Origin: Eutypa lata | Taxonomy: Eukaryota > Ascomycota > Sordariomycetes > Xylariales > Diatrypaceae | Direction of reading: 5' to 3' | Length of the DNA stretch: 64,000 nucleotides | Assembly (NCBI GenBank): GCA_022661535.1 | Contig: JAKULF010000006.1 | Span: 3,901,001-3,965,000, forward strand | Part shown: in pieces, positions 47,267 to 58,164 of the stretch | Position numbering within the stretch: the stretch's first letter is position 1 | Layout: every line of letters begins with the position of its first letter | The notes under the pieces: generated by a model | Told to the model about the DNA's origin: nothing | Seen by the model: only the letters and a program-made list of their open reading frames with translations | The model's database searches: none | Program-made: the position numbers and the translations under genes

Positions 47267-49205
47267 TTAGGAGCGGGTTTCAATGGTCTCAAACCCCACC
47301 TTCTCTTCATCATGTGCCACCTTCACACTTCTAGGGTGAATGACTTTGACATCTCCGAATATCTCATCGATTTCTTCCAATGATTTGCCTGCAAAACGTC
47401 AGCCGTAGATCTATCTATACTAGCATGGAAAAAGACCACTCACCTCTTGTTTCCGGATATGCGAACGCGAATATAAGTGTGCAAAGTGCATTGGTGAGGA
47501 TAAAGAGGATCTGCCATGCTGTCAGTTAACTCTTAATTTCAGGTTTCTCCTAGAATTCACACTTACATAATACTTCCACCCGACCGACGCCAATGCAATA
47601 GGAGAGCATTGTGTGATGACCAAGCTCAGAGAGTAATGTATAACCTGGACAATTGCATTTGCTTTGGCTCTGAATTCAGTAGTGAAGACCTCGGGGCTAG
47701 AGTAACCGAATAAGTAAGTGGGAAAAGTAAGAAGCGTTTCAGACATAGACATACGGAATGATCCACGTCATAGGACCTAGCAGAGCCGAGTAGTTGGCCG
47801 AAACGGCGAAGATACACGCAATCAGACCGTACTGCGCAGCCACATTCGTGGGCGCACCGGGCCGCGCAGGATAGACCGCGGCGAGGATAGTGATGATCAT
47901 GTAGCAGAGCGAGAGGAGCGCCGAGCTGGAGATCAGGATCTTCTTGCGGCCGACGCGGTCTACGAAGAACAGGGAGGCGAAACAGGCTATCGGCGCCACG
48001 GAACCGTAGAGGCCGCTGACGAGCAGCTGCTTGTTTTGGTCGAACTGGAGCGTCGCGTAGATGGCCGTCTGGTAGTACTGCACGAACGAGATGCCGGAGA
48101 GCATGGCGGCGGCCCACACGAACGAGCCGACGAAGAGCCGCCTCCTCAAAGTCGGGGCTTTGAAGAGATCCGTCCAAGTTAAGCGGCCCTGGGCTTTCAA
48201 TTCCTCTGCAATGTTGGTCTGGATCACGGCGAACTCGGTGCTGCACCACTCCTCGTTTGACCCGTCGTAATGGTAGCTGCGGAAAGCCCGCTCGGCCTCC
48301 TCGTAGCGGCCCTTAAGACATAGCCATCTTGGCGACTCTCCGATAAACAGCACTCCAACACCAAGAAAGAGGGCTGGGAGAGCTTGGATCGCAAAGCCAA
48401 CTCTCCACTGGTTGGGGTTGCTCCAATGGCCTTCGCCCACACCCGTCCATAGTGCAACGAAGAATCCCCATGCCACCACTTCGCATTCCCTCAGCATTCG
48501 TACATCTGAGCCACATTATGAAAGGAACAACTTACTCATTTGATTAGCCGCCGTGATCTTCGCTCGCTCATGGGTCTGTCATCATCCATCGTTAAGTGAG
48601 TTACCCATCCACAACAAGGTTTCTTTAGATTGTATCCGCACCTTTGCAATCTCGGCTCCGAAGACTGGGGCAACGCCGGTAATGGTACCAACCGCGTATC
48701 CGACCAGGAGGCGGCCCACGATTACTAAACATATAATAAATATCGGGGCACAATTGCAGTTGTGAGGTTCAATAAATACTTACGCATACCAACATGGGCA
48801 GCACCCGCCATAAGAGCTCCGCCGATAACACCCCATATACACCCAAACGCAATCGCTTTACGCCTACCCAGCCAGTCGCTGGTAATACCAACAGAGGCGC
48901 TGCCGAGCCATGCTAATCCTATGGTCAACCACTCGAAAGCACAAGACACCGGGATATGAAATACCTCCCGCTTGGTAGACAGAGACGATGGCCCCGCGCA
49001 TAGCAGCGTTAGGCTGGCCAAAGTACATCAAAAATGACTGTAAAGCCAGGCTCGGCGTAATGATTCCCGAATCGCTGCGTTCGCATTAGCTGACTAGTGG
49101 AGGAGAGAAATTTGCAAGGTACACGGAGACTACTAACAAGCCATAGAGAAACCCTCCAAGTCCGAGGAACAAGGAGGTCAAGAACGGCTTGCTAAACAAT
49201 GTCAT
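47267..49205 (-). CDS. MFS sugar transporter
   Basis: Nine exons: 49205-49138, 49074-48965, 48918-48784, 48724-48642, 48575-48536, 48478-47755, 47696-47567, 47510-47444 and 47388-47267. The protein is 492 residues. All donors are GT and the ends join sugar-porter motifs: LGGFLYGFDSGIITPS, SDWLGRRKA (motif A), VGRLLVGYAVG, GESPRWLCLKGR (motif before the central loop), DRVGRKK, then WIIPPEVFTTEFRAK and PETRGKSLEEIDEIF. Intron 5 has two in-frame acceptors (exon 6 at 48478 or 48505); the first restores the family sequence QMMVAWGFFVALW. Twelve spans are expected. It belongs to the hexose/lactose-permease-like fungal group; the transported sugar cannot be told. It appears intact. Confidence 0.86.
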
Positions 49206-50036
49206 CTTCTTCGTGATTCTCCTACACCAAAAGCAATGAAGTAGTGAGAAACAAGGCTCGTGTCGATATTTATACCACGGAAGGCAGAGAGATGCGAGGG
49301 GGCTATTTCGATTGGCAGGATTAATAAGAAAAAAAAATAATCTCTTTCTCTCCCTATGTCGTTGCGACGACCAGGGTCAATGTCCAGCCATTCACTACCC
49401 GGTTGATGGGACCGCTAAAAGGGGCCAAGAGAGGGGTATATCTTTGGTCGGCTGGGGTTGTTCTCACGAGTCTTGAATGATTTCCTTGTTTACATTAGTC
49501 TAGGCCTATCGCTAGATTTCAGCTTTCAATTCCGCAGAATCTGATTGGATGGTAAGTAGCGAAGCAATAATGAATGATTAGTTTATAGCGTGTGAGCAAC
49601 GACTAGATCAGCATGGTGAAAAGAAAGCCACAAGCTACATCGGAGATGGCCCGGGATCTATCAAATGCACCGGTAACTTGATCCCTCCCAGTATCTATCT
49701 ATTTATTATCTCGCCTTCATTAGTCGCATCCTCAATCCGTACGCGATCTCCTTAGTCTGGGGGCGGTGTCTGGGGAGATAGCGCACACTACCCCAGGCTG
49801 CCCCAGGTATCATTCCCCGCACGCCTTCTCCCCCGGATCCACCGTCACCCACGTGGATGCGTTAGTGTCTATAAGCATATCGTAAGCGAGACCGGCAGTT
49901 TAAAGCCCACAGCCAACGTTGATGCCGTCCAATCCCTCCGAGACGGTGGCCATTTAAGCGTTCTCGAGTAAGCTCACTCACAGCTAGATGGGTATCGTAC
50001 CTACCTAGCTGTTGATCCCTACATACTTATGACAAA
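49206..50036. promoter_or_regulatory. Shared divergent promoter region of sugar transporter and P450
   Basis: About 830 bp between head-to-head genes. It includes an A-rich tract (49328-49342) and a C-rich stretch with CCCCAGGCTGCCCCAGG-type repeats (49790-49810). No specific operator identified. Confidence 0.45.
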
Positions 50037-51930
50037 ATGCTTGCCCAAATCCTTGCGAGCATAGGCTTCGCCGTGAGCCTCTCATTTCTCAGCTTGATAT
50101 TTCCCAAGGTATGAATCCACCCCCCCCCCCCCCCTTTTTTTTTTAAACCGTGAACCGCAGAACTGATACCTAGCTCGGATTAAAAACAGCTGAAGCAAGA
50201 TTGGAAGCTCCATGCCCACCGCGAGGAACTACCGCCGGGACCGAAAGTCATCAAGACCGGCATCCGGAAACCATGGCTCTGGTTTCGGGAGCTGAACCAG
50301 CAGTACGGAGATGTCGTGTATCTGCAGATGGGCCCGACGCCCACGATCATATTAGGCTCTGCTCAGGCGGCATGGGATTTGCTGGAGAAGCGCGGGGCCA
50401 AGTACTCCTCCAGGCCGCGCTTCATAATGGGAGGCGAGCTGTTGTCAGGTGGGATGCGGGGCCTCATGGCCCCGTACGGAGCATTCTGGCGACGTTGGCG
50501 GAAACAGCTTCATAGCGGTTTCATGCAGCGCCAGAGTGAAGTGTACCGACCCATACAAAGCCTTGAATCCAAGGTATTGATGCACGACCTCCTCAAGAGC
50601 CCGGACGAGTTCCGAACCCATCTCGAGCGCTATGCGGCTTCGGTGATCGTAACGGTCACGTACGGGCGTAGGGTGGAGGACGTGCGCACCGACATCGTAG
50701 TCCAGCGTAATGGCGAGTCTATGGGGCGCCTAACATCGGTCAAGTAAGTACCCAATGCTGCACACTTCGTGATTCTCTCTCACATGTACTTGAAGCATTC
50801 CCGGCAAATTCGCAGTAGAGCGCTACCCAGCACTGAAATACGTGCCCAGCCTATTCGCGCCATGGAAAGCGGATGTGCTGAAACAGCGGCAAGAAGACAT
50901 AGACCTATATACGACGCTCATGGATGAGGTTCGCGATAGGATGGCCAAGGGAACCTTGCCTCCATGTTTTGCGAAACTGCTCCTAGAAGAGCAAGCTACG
51001 CTCGGCATGTCGGATCTCGAGGTCGCTTATTCCGCCGGATCACCATTTGGTGCAGGAGTAGAAACCGTAAGTAGTTAACCACTCCCTATCCCCCTTAACG
51101 GTCAATTTGACGTGTTAAAATGGCCGCACTTAGTCAGCGGGCTCGATTGCCAGTTTCATTCTTGCATGTGTCAAGTTCGGCCGACAGTTTATCCCCAAAG
51201 GCCAGGAAGAACTTGACAGGGTTGTGGGGAACGACAGGCTTCCTACCTTTGAGGACCTGCCAAAGTTGCCGTATATCAAAGCAATTACCTCCGAAACGTT
51301 GCGTTGGAGGCCCGTTGCCGTTCTCGGAGGAACACCTCATGCTAGTACAGCCGACGATATCTATAAGGGAATGTTCATTCCAAAAGGGAGCACGATAATT
51401 GCACCGTTATGGAGTAGTAAGTCCATCAGCGAATATCTGAATCTTAGAAACCCAAGATTAATTAATCCTTTCTTAGTTCACTTGAATGAAGACGACTTCC
51501 CTGAGCCACATGAATTCAGACCAGAACGCTTCACGGCCACTCGCAATTACCCTGGGACACTAGGCCACAGCGCCTTTGGATGGGGCCGTCGCATCTGCCC
51601 GGGTATGCATCTAGGGTCTGCTTCTGTGGAACTCAATATCGCACGAATATTATGGGCCTTTAATGTAGGGCCAACCCAAGACGCCAACGGGAAAGACATT
51701 GACGTTGACATGTAAGATTGTTTCCCCTTTTTATAGTGTATGGAATCGGTCGGCTTACTAGGTTTCTCAAAAGATTCGCTTATTCTGAGGGGTTCAATTC
51801 GAGCCCCCTCCCCTTTCAATGTTCGATCAAACCACGCTCGGCACGACATTCTCAAGTTATCGACCGAGAATATCAAGAGGCGGGACATTCTCTTAAAGCC
51901 TATACGACGTCAACGAGCTATCTCTCTTAA
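50037..51930 (+). CDS. Cytochrome P450 monooxygenase
   Basis: Exons 50037-50108, 50190-50743, 50796-51066, 51134-51416, 51477-51711 and 51774-51930 encode 523 residues. Intron 1 holds a 15-base C run followed by ten T. A second acceptor for exon 6 (51762) would add four residues in frame. Residues 1-24 are a membrane anchor (SIGFAVSLSFLSLIFPK). Then: ELPPGPKVIKTG hinge, YGAFWRRWRKQLH (C helix), SPFGAGVETSAGSI in the I helix (the usual oxygen-binding Thr is conserved as ET or TS), ETLRW (ExxR), RPERF, and heme loop FGWGRRICPG with the Cys ligand. The overall pattern is of fungal oxidases related to O-methylsterigmatocystin oxidoreductase. It would act at the ER membrane on a small hydrophobic substrate. 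It appears intact. Confidence 0.88.
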
Positions 51931-53253
51931 GTATGAGCATTCTCCCAACCCAACCTCGTCTTGTGCTTTAACCGCCTCCGACAGGGAGAAATCAAGGGGT
52001 TTGACAAACGCAGGAATGTGCAATTTCCACTCAAGGAACATTGCCATAATATATAAAGGATTAGTTGATGAATTTAACGTGTTGGTCTGCTACCGACTAA
52101 GTAGCCAATCAACTCCACAGAACCCTGGAGTTTCCATGGATTGAGTTGTGGTCGAACCTGATAATGATTTTGTACAAGTTCCCGCAGATACTAGTTAGCG
52201 AATTCAACGCTCATTCGTCGATGGGATCTCCTTATAAGTACTTTTGTAGCAATTAATAACTCGAATTTTTGGCAGTATTACCAGAAGGTCCGTATACAAT
52301 CAAATCAAGCATGGTTTGGTTTGTTACCAACACTAGTTAGCTGGTAGGTAATAATACCATAAAGCTCACCTCACAAGGTCTTTCCTCTAGGCATCGGTAT
52401 CATAACTGCATGGTGACATCTATCTACAGATGTGAACCAAGCGACCGACAACCCCGTGCATTACTTATGTACGTAGCAACAATTATCTGGGGGGCGTGTT
52501 CTCACACTATATTTGTGGGGAGAGTTTTAGTTAGGGAGACGCTATAAAGAGTAAGAGTTGCGGAACACACTCCGCAGCGGAATTAATGCGCACTACTCAC
52601 ATGGCACATACCCTGTTTCTCGTCGTAACCCTGGCAGTGAAAGGCGGAATTAAGAGTTTCGGTACCCTGTCATTGCATGGTTATGTACCAGCGCATAGCT
52701 AAGTGTACGCAGGCCTGAATGTACGTTGTTGTCCCCTTGCTTCCCACCGACACTTCGATTGTCCAACTTGGATGACTTGTTAGAAAGTGTGCGAGTCCTG
52801 TACATCAGTATCTAAGAAGCAGACTTAACGGCAGCATGTTTATGAGTGATTCATGTCTATCTAACCCTGGCGGATCTAATGTATATCCAGTACTTGAAGC
52901 GAGAGTATGAGAAGTCTGAGCTATTATGGCTAGGGCTCGCTACTATAGATAGGGGTTACAGCACCCCGCTTTGCTCAGGGCCAACTTACATACATATGTA
53001 CAATACAAGCCGTCCCGGTGGTGGGATGGCACCACCATCAAACATTCTCTACCCGGGAACCTAGGTTATCTTTGTCCGAACCGCGGCTCGCGCCAAACCC
53101 ACAGTTGTCATGTAGAGCTAGGGGAACAATAAAACTTGGCGGGTACAATGAATCGTCCATTTAGAAATCCGTACGTTACCTATTCATCTACAACAGTTCA
53201 AGCTTTAGGATTCTATAGATAGACAGACATGTTTACCATTCCACTGTGTTGAG
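51931..53253. other. Gene-free stretch
   Basis: About 1.3 kb after the P450 and before the AidB-like gene. Only short frames with no signatures; several TACCTA-type motifs. Probably holds the promoter of the downstream gene. Confidence 0.55.
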
Positions 53254-55299
53254 ATGACGGCGCTTCGAGGTTCTTCTTCCCAAGATGGCTTCTTTCAGGA
53301 AACACCGATACTAGAGCCCCTATACACCTCACCTCGGCATCTTGCCCCCTCGCAGCAGCAGCAGGCTACCTCTACGGACCCCAGACAGGCGTCAGACGAC
53401 GTCACCCTCGCCCGAATCCTGCACCTCTACCTCCCAGCCGCCAAGCAGGAGCCAGCAGCGCGCACGATCCACAACCTCTCGCGCCGGGCGCTGGACCCGG
53501 ACGTGCTCGCCCACGCCGTCGACGCCGAGGTGAACCGCCCGGTCCTGAAGCCCTTCAACACGTTCGGGCAGGAGAACAAGAACGATCCGCTTTGGACGAC
53601 CTCGGGATGGAGGGAGCTGAAGAATATCGGACATCGGGAGGGGGTTGTCGCGGTAAGCTACGAAGAAGGTGATGATGATGATGATGTCAACAGGTACAAT
53701 CGCAGAGTCCACCAGTTCGGGCTGAGCCACGTGTGGAACTGCACTGCGACTATGACGCCTTGCCCGATGGCTATGACGGACGGGGCGGCGAAGCTGCTGA
53801 GGCTTCACCTCGACGATGCGGATGGTGACCAGCCTGGCCTGAACAGCGTCCTGCGGGAGGCGTACCACCGACTCATCTCGAGGGATCCCTTGGAGGCTTG
53901 GACTTCGGGACAGTGGATGACTGAGAGGACTGGTGGGAGCGACGTGAGTGAGACCGAGACTATAGCTCGGCGGCTCACTCAGGACGAGCTAAAGGAGTCG
54001 TGCGGAAGGGGTCGTGATCAAGACGCACACGGAATGCCACTGGGCCCTTGGAGAATCGACGGATTCAAATGGTTCAGCAGCGCCACCGATTCCGACGCAA
54101 CCCTGCTACTTGCGCAAACCGAGCAAGGACTCAGTCTCTTCTTCGCTCCTATGAGACACCTCGCTGCCCCATCAACCTCACCACCACCATCACCACCCAA
54201 CCGAAAGCCCCCCACAGAGCTCAACGGCATCCGAATCCAGAAGCTCAAAGACAAAATCGGAACCAAGGCGCTCCCGACGGCCGAATTGGAACTAAAAGGC
54301 GCGCGGGCGTGGCTGATAGGGAAAGCGGGAAGCGGGATCCGCGAGATCTCGACCATCCTCACCCTGACGCGCCTGCACACCGCCGCAGCATCGGCCGCCT
54401 ACTGGGGCCGCGGCCTGCAGGTGTCGCGCGCCTACGCGAAGGTGCGCAAGGTACGGGGCGGGATCCTGCTGCGGGACAACCCGCAGCACGTGCGCTGGAT
54501 GGCCGACAACGCGGTGCGCTACGCGGCCGTGATGCACTTTTGCTTCCTGGGCCACGCCATGCTGGGCGCGACGGAGCAGGGCTGGGATGCGGTCGTTGGG
54601 CCTACCGGGGCGGCTGCGCTCATCCCGCGCGATGCGGCGGAGCTGGCCGCTTTGTTCCGACTCCTCACCCCGGTTATCAAGGCCCAGGTGAGCGTGGCGT
54701 CTGTGGTCGGGCTGCGTGAGCATATGGAAGGGCTGGGTGGGGTGGGGTATTGTGAGAACAATGAGGATGGCGGCCTGTTGAATATCTCGAAGATCTTCCG
54801 TGATAATCTCGTGAGCCCGATCTGGGAGGGCACCGTTAGTGTCATGGCTGAGGACGTCGTGCGCGTCATGGCGGACCGGCGTATTGGCGGTGGGCGGGTT
54901 GTGCAAAATGTGTTCGCCCCTTGGGTCAGGAGGGTCCTGATCGATAGTAGTGGCAGTAGCAAGTTCCCATGGGAGTCTGCCGTTGTGGAGGAGAGGTTGG
55001 ATGCCCTTCTTGGCGTTGAGAAGAGGTGTGACAAGGATGAATTGCTATTCCGCGGAAGGGAGCTCTTGGAGCATCTGGAGGCTATCGTCTGCTCCGTTCT
55101 CTTGGTATATGACGCGTCTACGGATGGAGACGAGGTCGCTGCTGAGGTAGCGAGGAGGTGGGTACGATCGAAAGCACTCTCCGGTTCACAATCAACAGTA
55201 GCATCACCAACGAGCTGGCGAGAAGAGTCTGCTATGGACAAGAAGATATTCCTCGGCAGAGATTTCGCGACCCAGACGAGGATAATGGAGAAACTATAG
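53254..55299 (+). CDS. Acyl-CoA dehydrogenase, AidB-like
   Basis: Single exon of 681 residues, longer than typical acyl-CoA dehydrogenases but normal for AidB-type proteins. Residues 1-110 include FQETPILEPLYTSPRHL and NRPVLKPFNTFGQENKNDP, the N-terminal region of this subgroup. The middle domain has GQWMTERTGGSDVSETET, a substrate/FAD contact motif (MTERxGGSD), and DGFKWFSSATDSD. The C-terminal helices include NISKIFRDNLVSPIWEGTVS, carrying the WEGT motif of the flavin site. It should bind FAD; E. coli AidB is linked to alkylation damage response, but fungal homologues may simply oxidise unusual acyl-CoAs. No peroxisomal SKL-type end is visible (the C-terminus is RIMEKL). High GC compared with flanks. 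Confidence 0.88.
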   Translation: MTALRGSSSQDGFFQETPILEPLYTSPRHLAPSQQQQATSTDPRQASDDVTLARILHLYLPAAKQEPAARTIHNLSRRALDPDVLAHAVDAEVNRPVLKPFNTFGQENKNDPLWTTSGWRELKNIGHREGVVAVSYEEGDDDDDVNRYNRRVHQFGLSHVWNCTATMTPCPMAMTDGAAKLLRLHLDDADGDQPGLNSVLREAYHRLISRDPLEAWTSGQWMTERTGGSDVSETETIARRLTQDELKESCGRGRDQDAHGMPLGPWRIDGFKWFSSATDSDATLLLAQTEQGLSLFFAPMRHLAAPSTSPPPSPPNRKPPTELNGIRIQKLKDKIGTKALPTAELELKGARAWLIGKAGSGIREISTILTLTRLHTAAASAAYWGRGLQVSRAYAKVRKVRGGILLRDNPQHVRWMADNAVRYAAVMHFCFLGHAMLGATEQGWDAVVGPTGAAALIPRDAAELAALFRLLTPVIKAQVSVASVVGLREHMEGLGGVGYCENNEDGGLLNISKIFRDNLVSPIWEGTVSVMAEDVVRVMADRRIGGGRVVQNVFAPWVRRVLIDSSGSSKFPWESAVVEERLDALLGVEKRCDKDELLFRGRELLEHLEAIVCSVLLVYDASTDGDEVAAEVARRWVRSKALSGSQSTVASPTSWREESAMDKKIFLGRDFATQTRIMEKL

Positions 55300-55950
55300 A
55301 CTGAGCACACTCTAACTACAATAACTCGAGTACAGGAAACCTTAGTATTTATTTACGGGTCATCATAGTGAACCCTATTATTTAATGGGGTATTTAAGAA
55401 AAATACAAACTTCCCGGTATTCCACAAAGTGATCTAACATAAACGCATCCCTAGAAACAATATGGGACAGCGTTAACTGTCCTTACCCAACCGCCTCTTG
55501 AACTATTAAACTATAAAGCTCAAGTGAAAGAACCTGTCTATTCCTCCTAATGATATCAGACAAAAAAGGGCCCAACCATGTTTCTCACTCCTTCACCCTT
55601 GAGGGAAAGAAAGCTTTCATGAACCCTAATAAAGCTTTTTGCGCGTTGCGTCACTGATACAGTAGTTATGTACTGACTGCATCTCATGCGACTTCATGTG
55701 TTTCATCGGTTGACAACGCTGTGGAAACAACTGGGCTTGTAAATTCTGAAGTCCTCCTAGAATTAGCAGCCTTGAGTGTAGTAGAGCGACTTTTATCGAG
55801 TTCCAGGTTGTTTGGTAATTTCTCTTGAGATTCGTTGGCACCACCTAGAGCATCCTGTATCACTTTAGTTAGTACGTCGTATCAAATGCCTAGCTGAAGG
55901 GTAACTAACATACCTCCTACTTCAGAAGAACCTTGGAACCGTTAATCCGT
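55300..55950. other. Convergent intergenic region
   Basis: About 650 bp between the 3' ends of the AidB-like and AAA+ ATPase genes; AT-rich with poly(A)-like signals (AATAAA-type strings near 55400). No gene seen. Confidence 0.5.
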
Positions 55951-58164
55951 CTAGGAATCCTTTCCGACATCACCCAACGACCTTGGAGAAGCAGTTGGTC
56001 GAATTTCTTGAAGGGCCTCCAAGAAATCCTCTAATCTCAGGCGGCCAGCCGAGAACGCTTCGTTGGAGAAAATCCGTTCATTGCAGTTAGACGGATCAGT
56101 CCCTATATCGGCGCATTCGACCAACCAAGTTCTCCCAACCTCGTTGCACAAATTGAAAATATCCGAGTGCGTATAACCTTCTGTCAAATCCACAAGGTGG
56201 TCAGTATTGAAGGGTGGAAGCAGGTTATCGTTAGTCACGAACAGCCGGATGATCTTGAGTCGCGTCATGGCATCGGGTAGTTTGAAGAGCAACTTCTGCG
56301 ATACTCGGCCCAGGAACGCCTCATCTAGATAGTAAGGTCGCGTAGTGGTGAAAATCACAAACGGGGCATTTTCGGTTCTCGTGAGGCGGCCTAGGAGCTT
56401 GAGGAACCAAGCCAGTTGCGTCCGCAGCCAGGTGACATTATCTTGGGTGCGTTGATAGAAGAGGGCGTGCACTTCGTCGATGAAGACAACGCAAGGGAAC
56501 AGCTCCGCCGCTATTTTAAGGGTCGTTCCGATGTACTTCTCCATATCTATGTCCCATTTACTCAAGATGGCTGGGGCATCGATAGAAATCAGGGTCGCTC
56601 CCAAGTCCTTCGCTACTGCCCGGCCAAGATGGGCTCTGTCTGTACCTGGGGGACCGTATAGAAGAGCACTTCGAGTCCGAATTGTACGGCGTGCGACATT
56701 CGGTGTCGCAGCAAAACGAAAGTCATATAGGGACACTAAAGATTTGATAATCTCCTTTGCTTCTGGATCGATGTTGACGTCGTCGTACGTTTCATTAAGT
56801 TGGTCTAGAAAGCATGTTAGCACGGTATTTAATATATTACAACATGGAATGGGACAAATGCACTTACCTGGGCTGACGACATAATCGAGAGGGCTATTCT
56901 CGAGGCCATCATAATCCTTCTTAACCCGTTCGAACCTGTCTTTCCATGGTTCTCTGGGCAGATTGAGGTCTGACAAAACCACTCTCACATCTTCCAAGGT
57001 CATTGTCTTCATGGCCAAGTAGCGGCGTATGATTTGCTTCCCTGCTTCCCTTATATAGTTCCTAGACCACCTCGAGTCTCCAAGAGAGTCTCCCAGTGGA
57101 TCCCAGTTAGACAGTGGATCGAGAAACTGCGCGGAAGAAGGGAGCGGGGATTTTGCACGCAAAAAACGTTTCAGCCTGCGAATGTTGGAAGTCATGGTGT
57201 ACAAGTCACGACAGGGTTCGCTTGGTACGCCGCCAACCTGCCTTTGATAAGGCGAGATATCCAACGTAGAACTTAGGCTTGCGCCTATGTTCTTGTAGGT
57301 TTTGGTGTGGTAGTAGGGCTCCTCTTTTAACATATTTGCAACCATGATTATGCCTTTCCCTCTCTTCCGCGAATTTTGCACCGCATCCCGAAATCTGGCG
57401 AAGTATCGGTAATTACCGGACAACATTCCGATCTGATATACACTGCGGATATAAAGGATGACATTTGTACTAAAATGTGATACTTCCTCTCTGCCTGTAC
57501 GTTCAATGGGCAGGTGGGCCTGATCTTTAGCCTCTGCTGCTTCGAGAATAGCAGAAATCGCAGCTCGATTGCGGCGTCGATCTTCTTTTGACGTGTTCTT
57601 GACTGACTGAACGGCGAAGTAATATCTTTGCGGACACTCGGACGCGTCTTCCGCCTCGTCTGCAGTAAATGACTGCTTCGGTTTATCTTGGCGGAGAAAC
57701 TCTTCAGCCAAGTCCCTAAGATCTTCTCTGTCGATAGAGATAAGAGTTGCCTTGAGCACTTTCGCTAATTTGATCATCGTCTCGTCCACACCCTCGATAA
57801 ATGGAGTGTCTGTTGATCGTAGGATGATATTGGACTCTTTTTGATCCAGGTAGCCCTTCGAGTTTCGGACAAAAGCTGCAGCTGTCATATCACGGAGCTT
57901 TAAGAATGATTTGCGAGAGAGATGCCACATATCGTTCACCGTGTCATCAGATGTCGACTGTGTTGGGGATTCGAGATCCGTGAACTGTATCCTTGGCTTC
58001 GACAACCCGAGCTCCACTAAGGACTTGATATTCTGAGCATTGAACCATTTAGGAGTGTGGTAGTAGAAGAGCCTGGTGCTGGGGGTAATGGTGGAGTCAC
58101 TTTGAAAGGAGGTGTCGTCCTCTTCAGAAGTGCCTTCTTGGCTGTTAGCATTATTAGCAGCCAT
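55951..58164 (-). CDS. AAA+ ATPase with degenerate Walker A motif
   Basis: Exons 58164-56868 and 56804-55951 give 716 residues. The 63-nt intron (GTAAGT, TGCTAAC branch) has no stop in frame, so unspliced RNA would add 21 residues; splicing gives VSPDQLNETYDDV, the family-like reading. Residues 1-420 are a fungus-specific N-terminal region (FYYHTPKWFNAQNIKSLVEL). The AAA domain begins near 455. Walker A, around residue 485, reads GPPGTDRAHLGRA instead of GPPGTGKTHLxxA, so the nucleotide-binding Lys and Thr are lost. Walker B is intact (CVVFIDEVHAL), and a Ser/Thr-rich sensor 1 (FVIFTTTRP) and the second-region motif FLGRVSQKL are present. Closest in shape to Msp1/ATAD1-like and related fungal AAA proteins. 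ATP hydrolysis is doubtful. Confidence 0.85.
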   Translation of the reverse strand: MAANNANSQEGTSEEDDTSFQSDSTITPSTRLFYYHTPKWFNAQNIKSLVELGLSKPRIQFTDLESPTQSTSDDTVNDMWHLSRKSFLKLRDMTAAAFVRNSKGYLDQKESNIILRSTDTPFIEGVDETMIKLAKVLKATLISIDREDLRDLAEEFLRQDKPKQSFTADEAEDASECPQRYYFAVQSVKNTSKEDRRRNRAAISAILEAAEAKDQAHLPIERTGREEVSHFSTNVILYIRSVYQIGMLSGNYRYFARFRDAVQNSRKRGKGIIMVANMLKEEPYYHTKTYKNIGASLSSTLDISPYQRQVGGVPSEPCRDLYTMTSNIRRLKRFLRAKSPLPSSAQFLDPLSNWDPLGDSLGDSRWSRNYIREAGKQIIRRYLAMKTMTLEDVRVVLSDLNLPREPWKDRFERVKKDYDGLENSPLDYVVSPGKCICPIPCCNILNTVLTCFLDQLNETYDDVNIDPEAKEIIKSLVSLYDFRFAATPNVARRTIRTRSALLYGPPGTDRAHLGRAVAKDLGATLISIDAPAILSKWDIDMEKYIGTTLKIAAELFPCVVFIDEVHALFYQRTQDNVTWLRTQLAWFLKLLGRLTRTENAPFVIFTTTRPYYLDEAFLGRVSQKLLFKLPDAMTRLKIIRLFVTNDNLLPPFNTDHLVDLTEGYTHSDIFNLCNEVGRTWLVECADIGTDPSNCNERIFSNEAFSAGRLRLEDFLEALQEIRPTASPRSLGDVGKDS

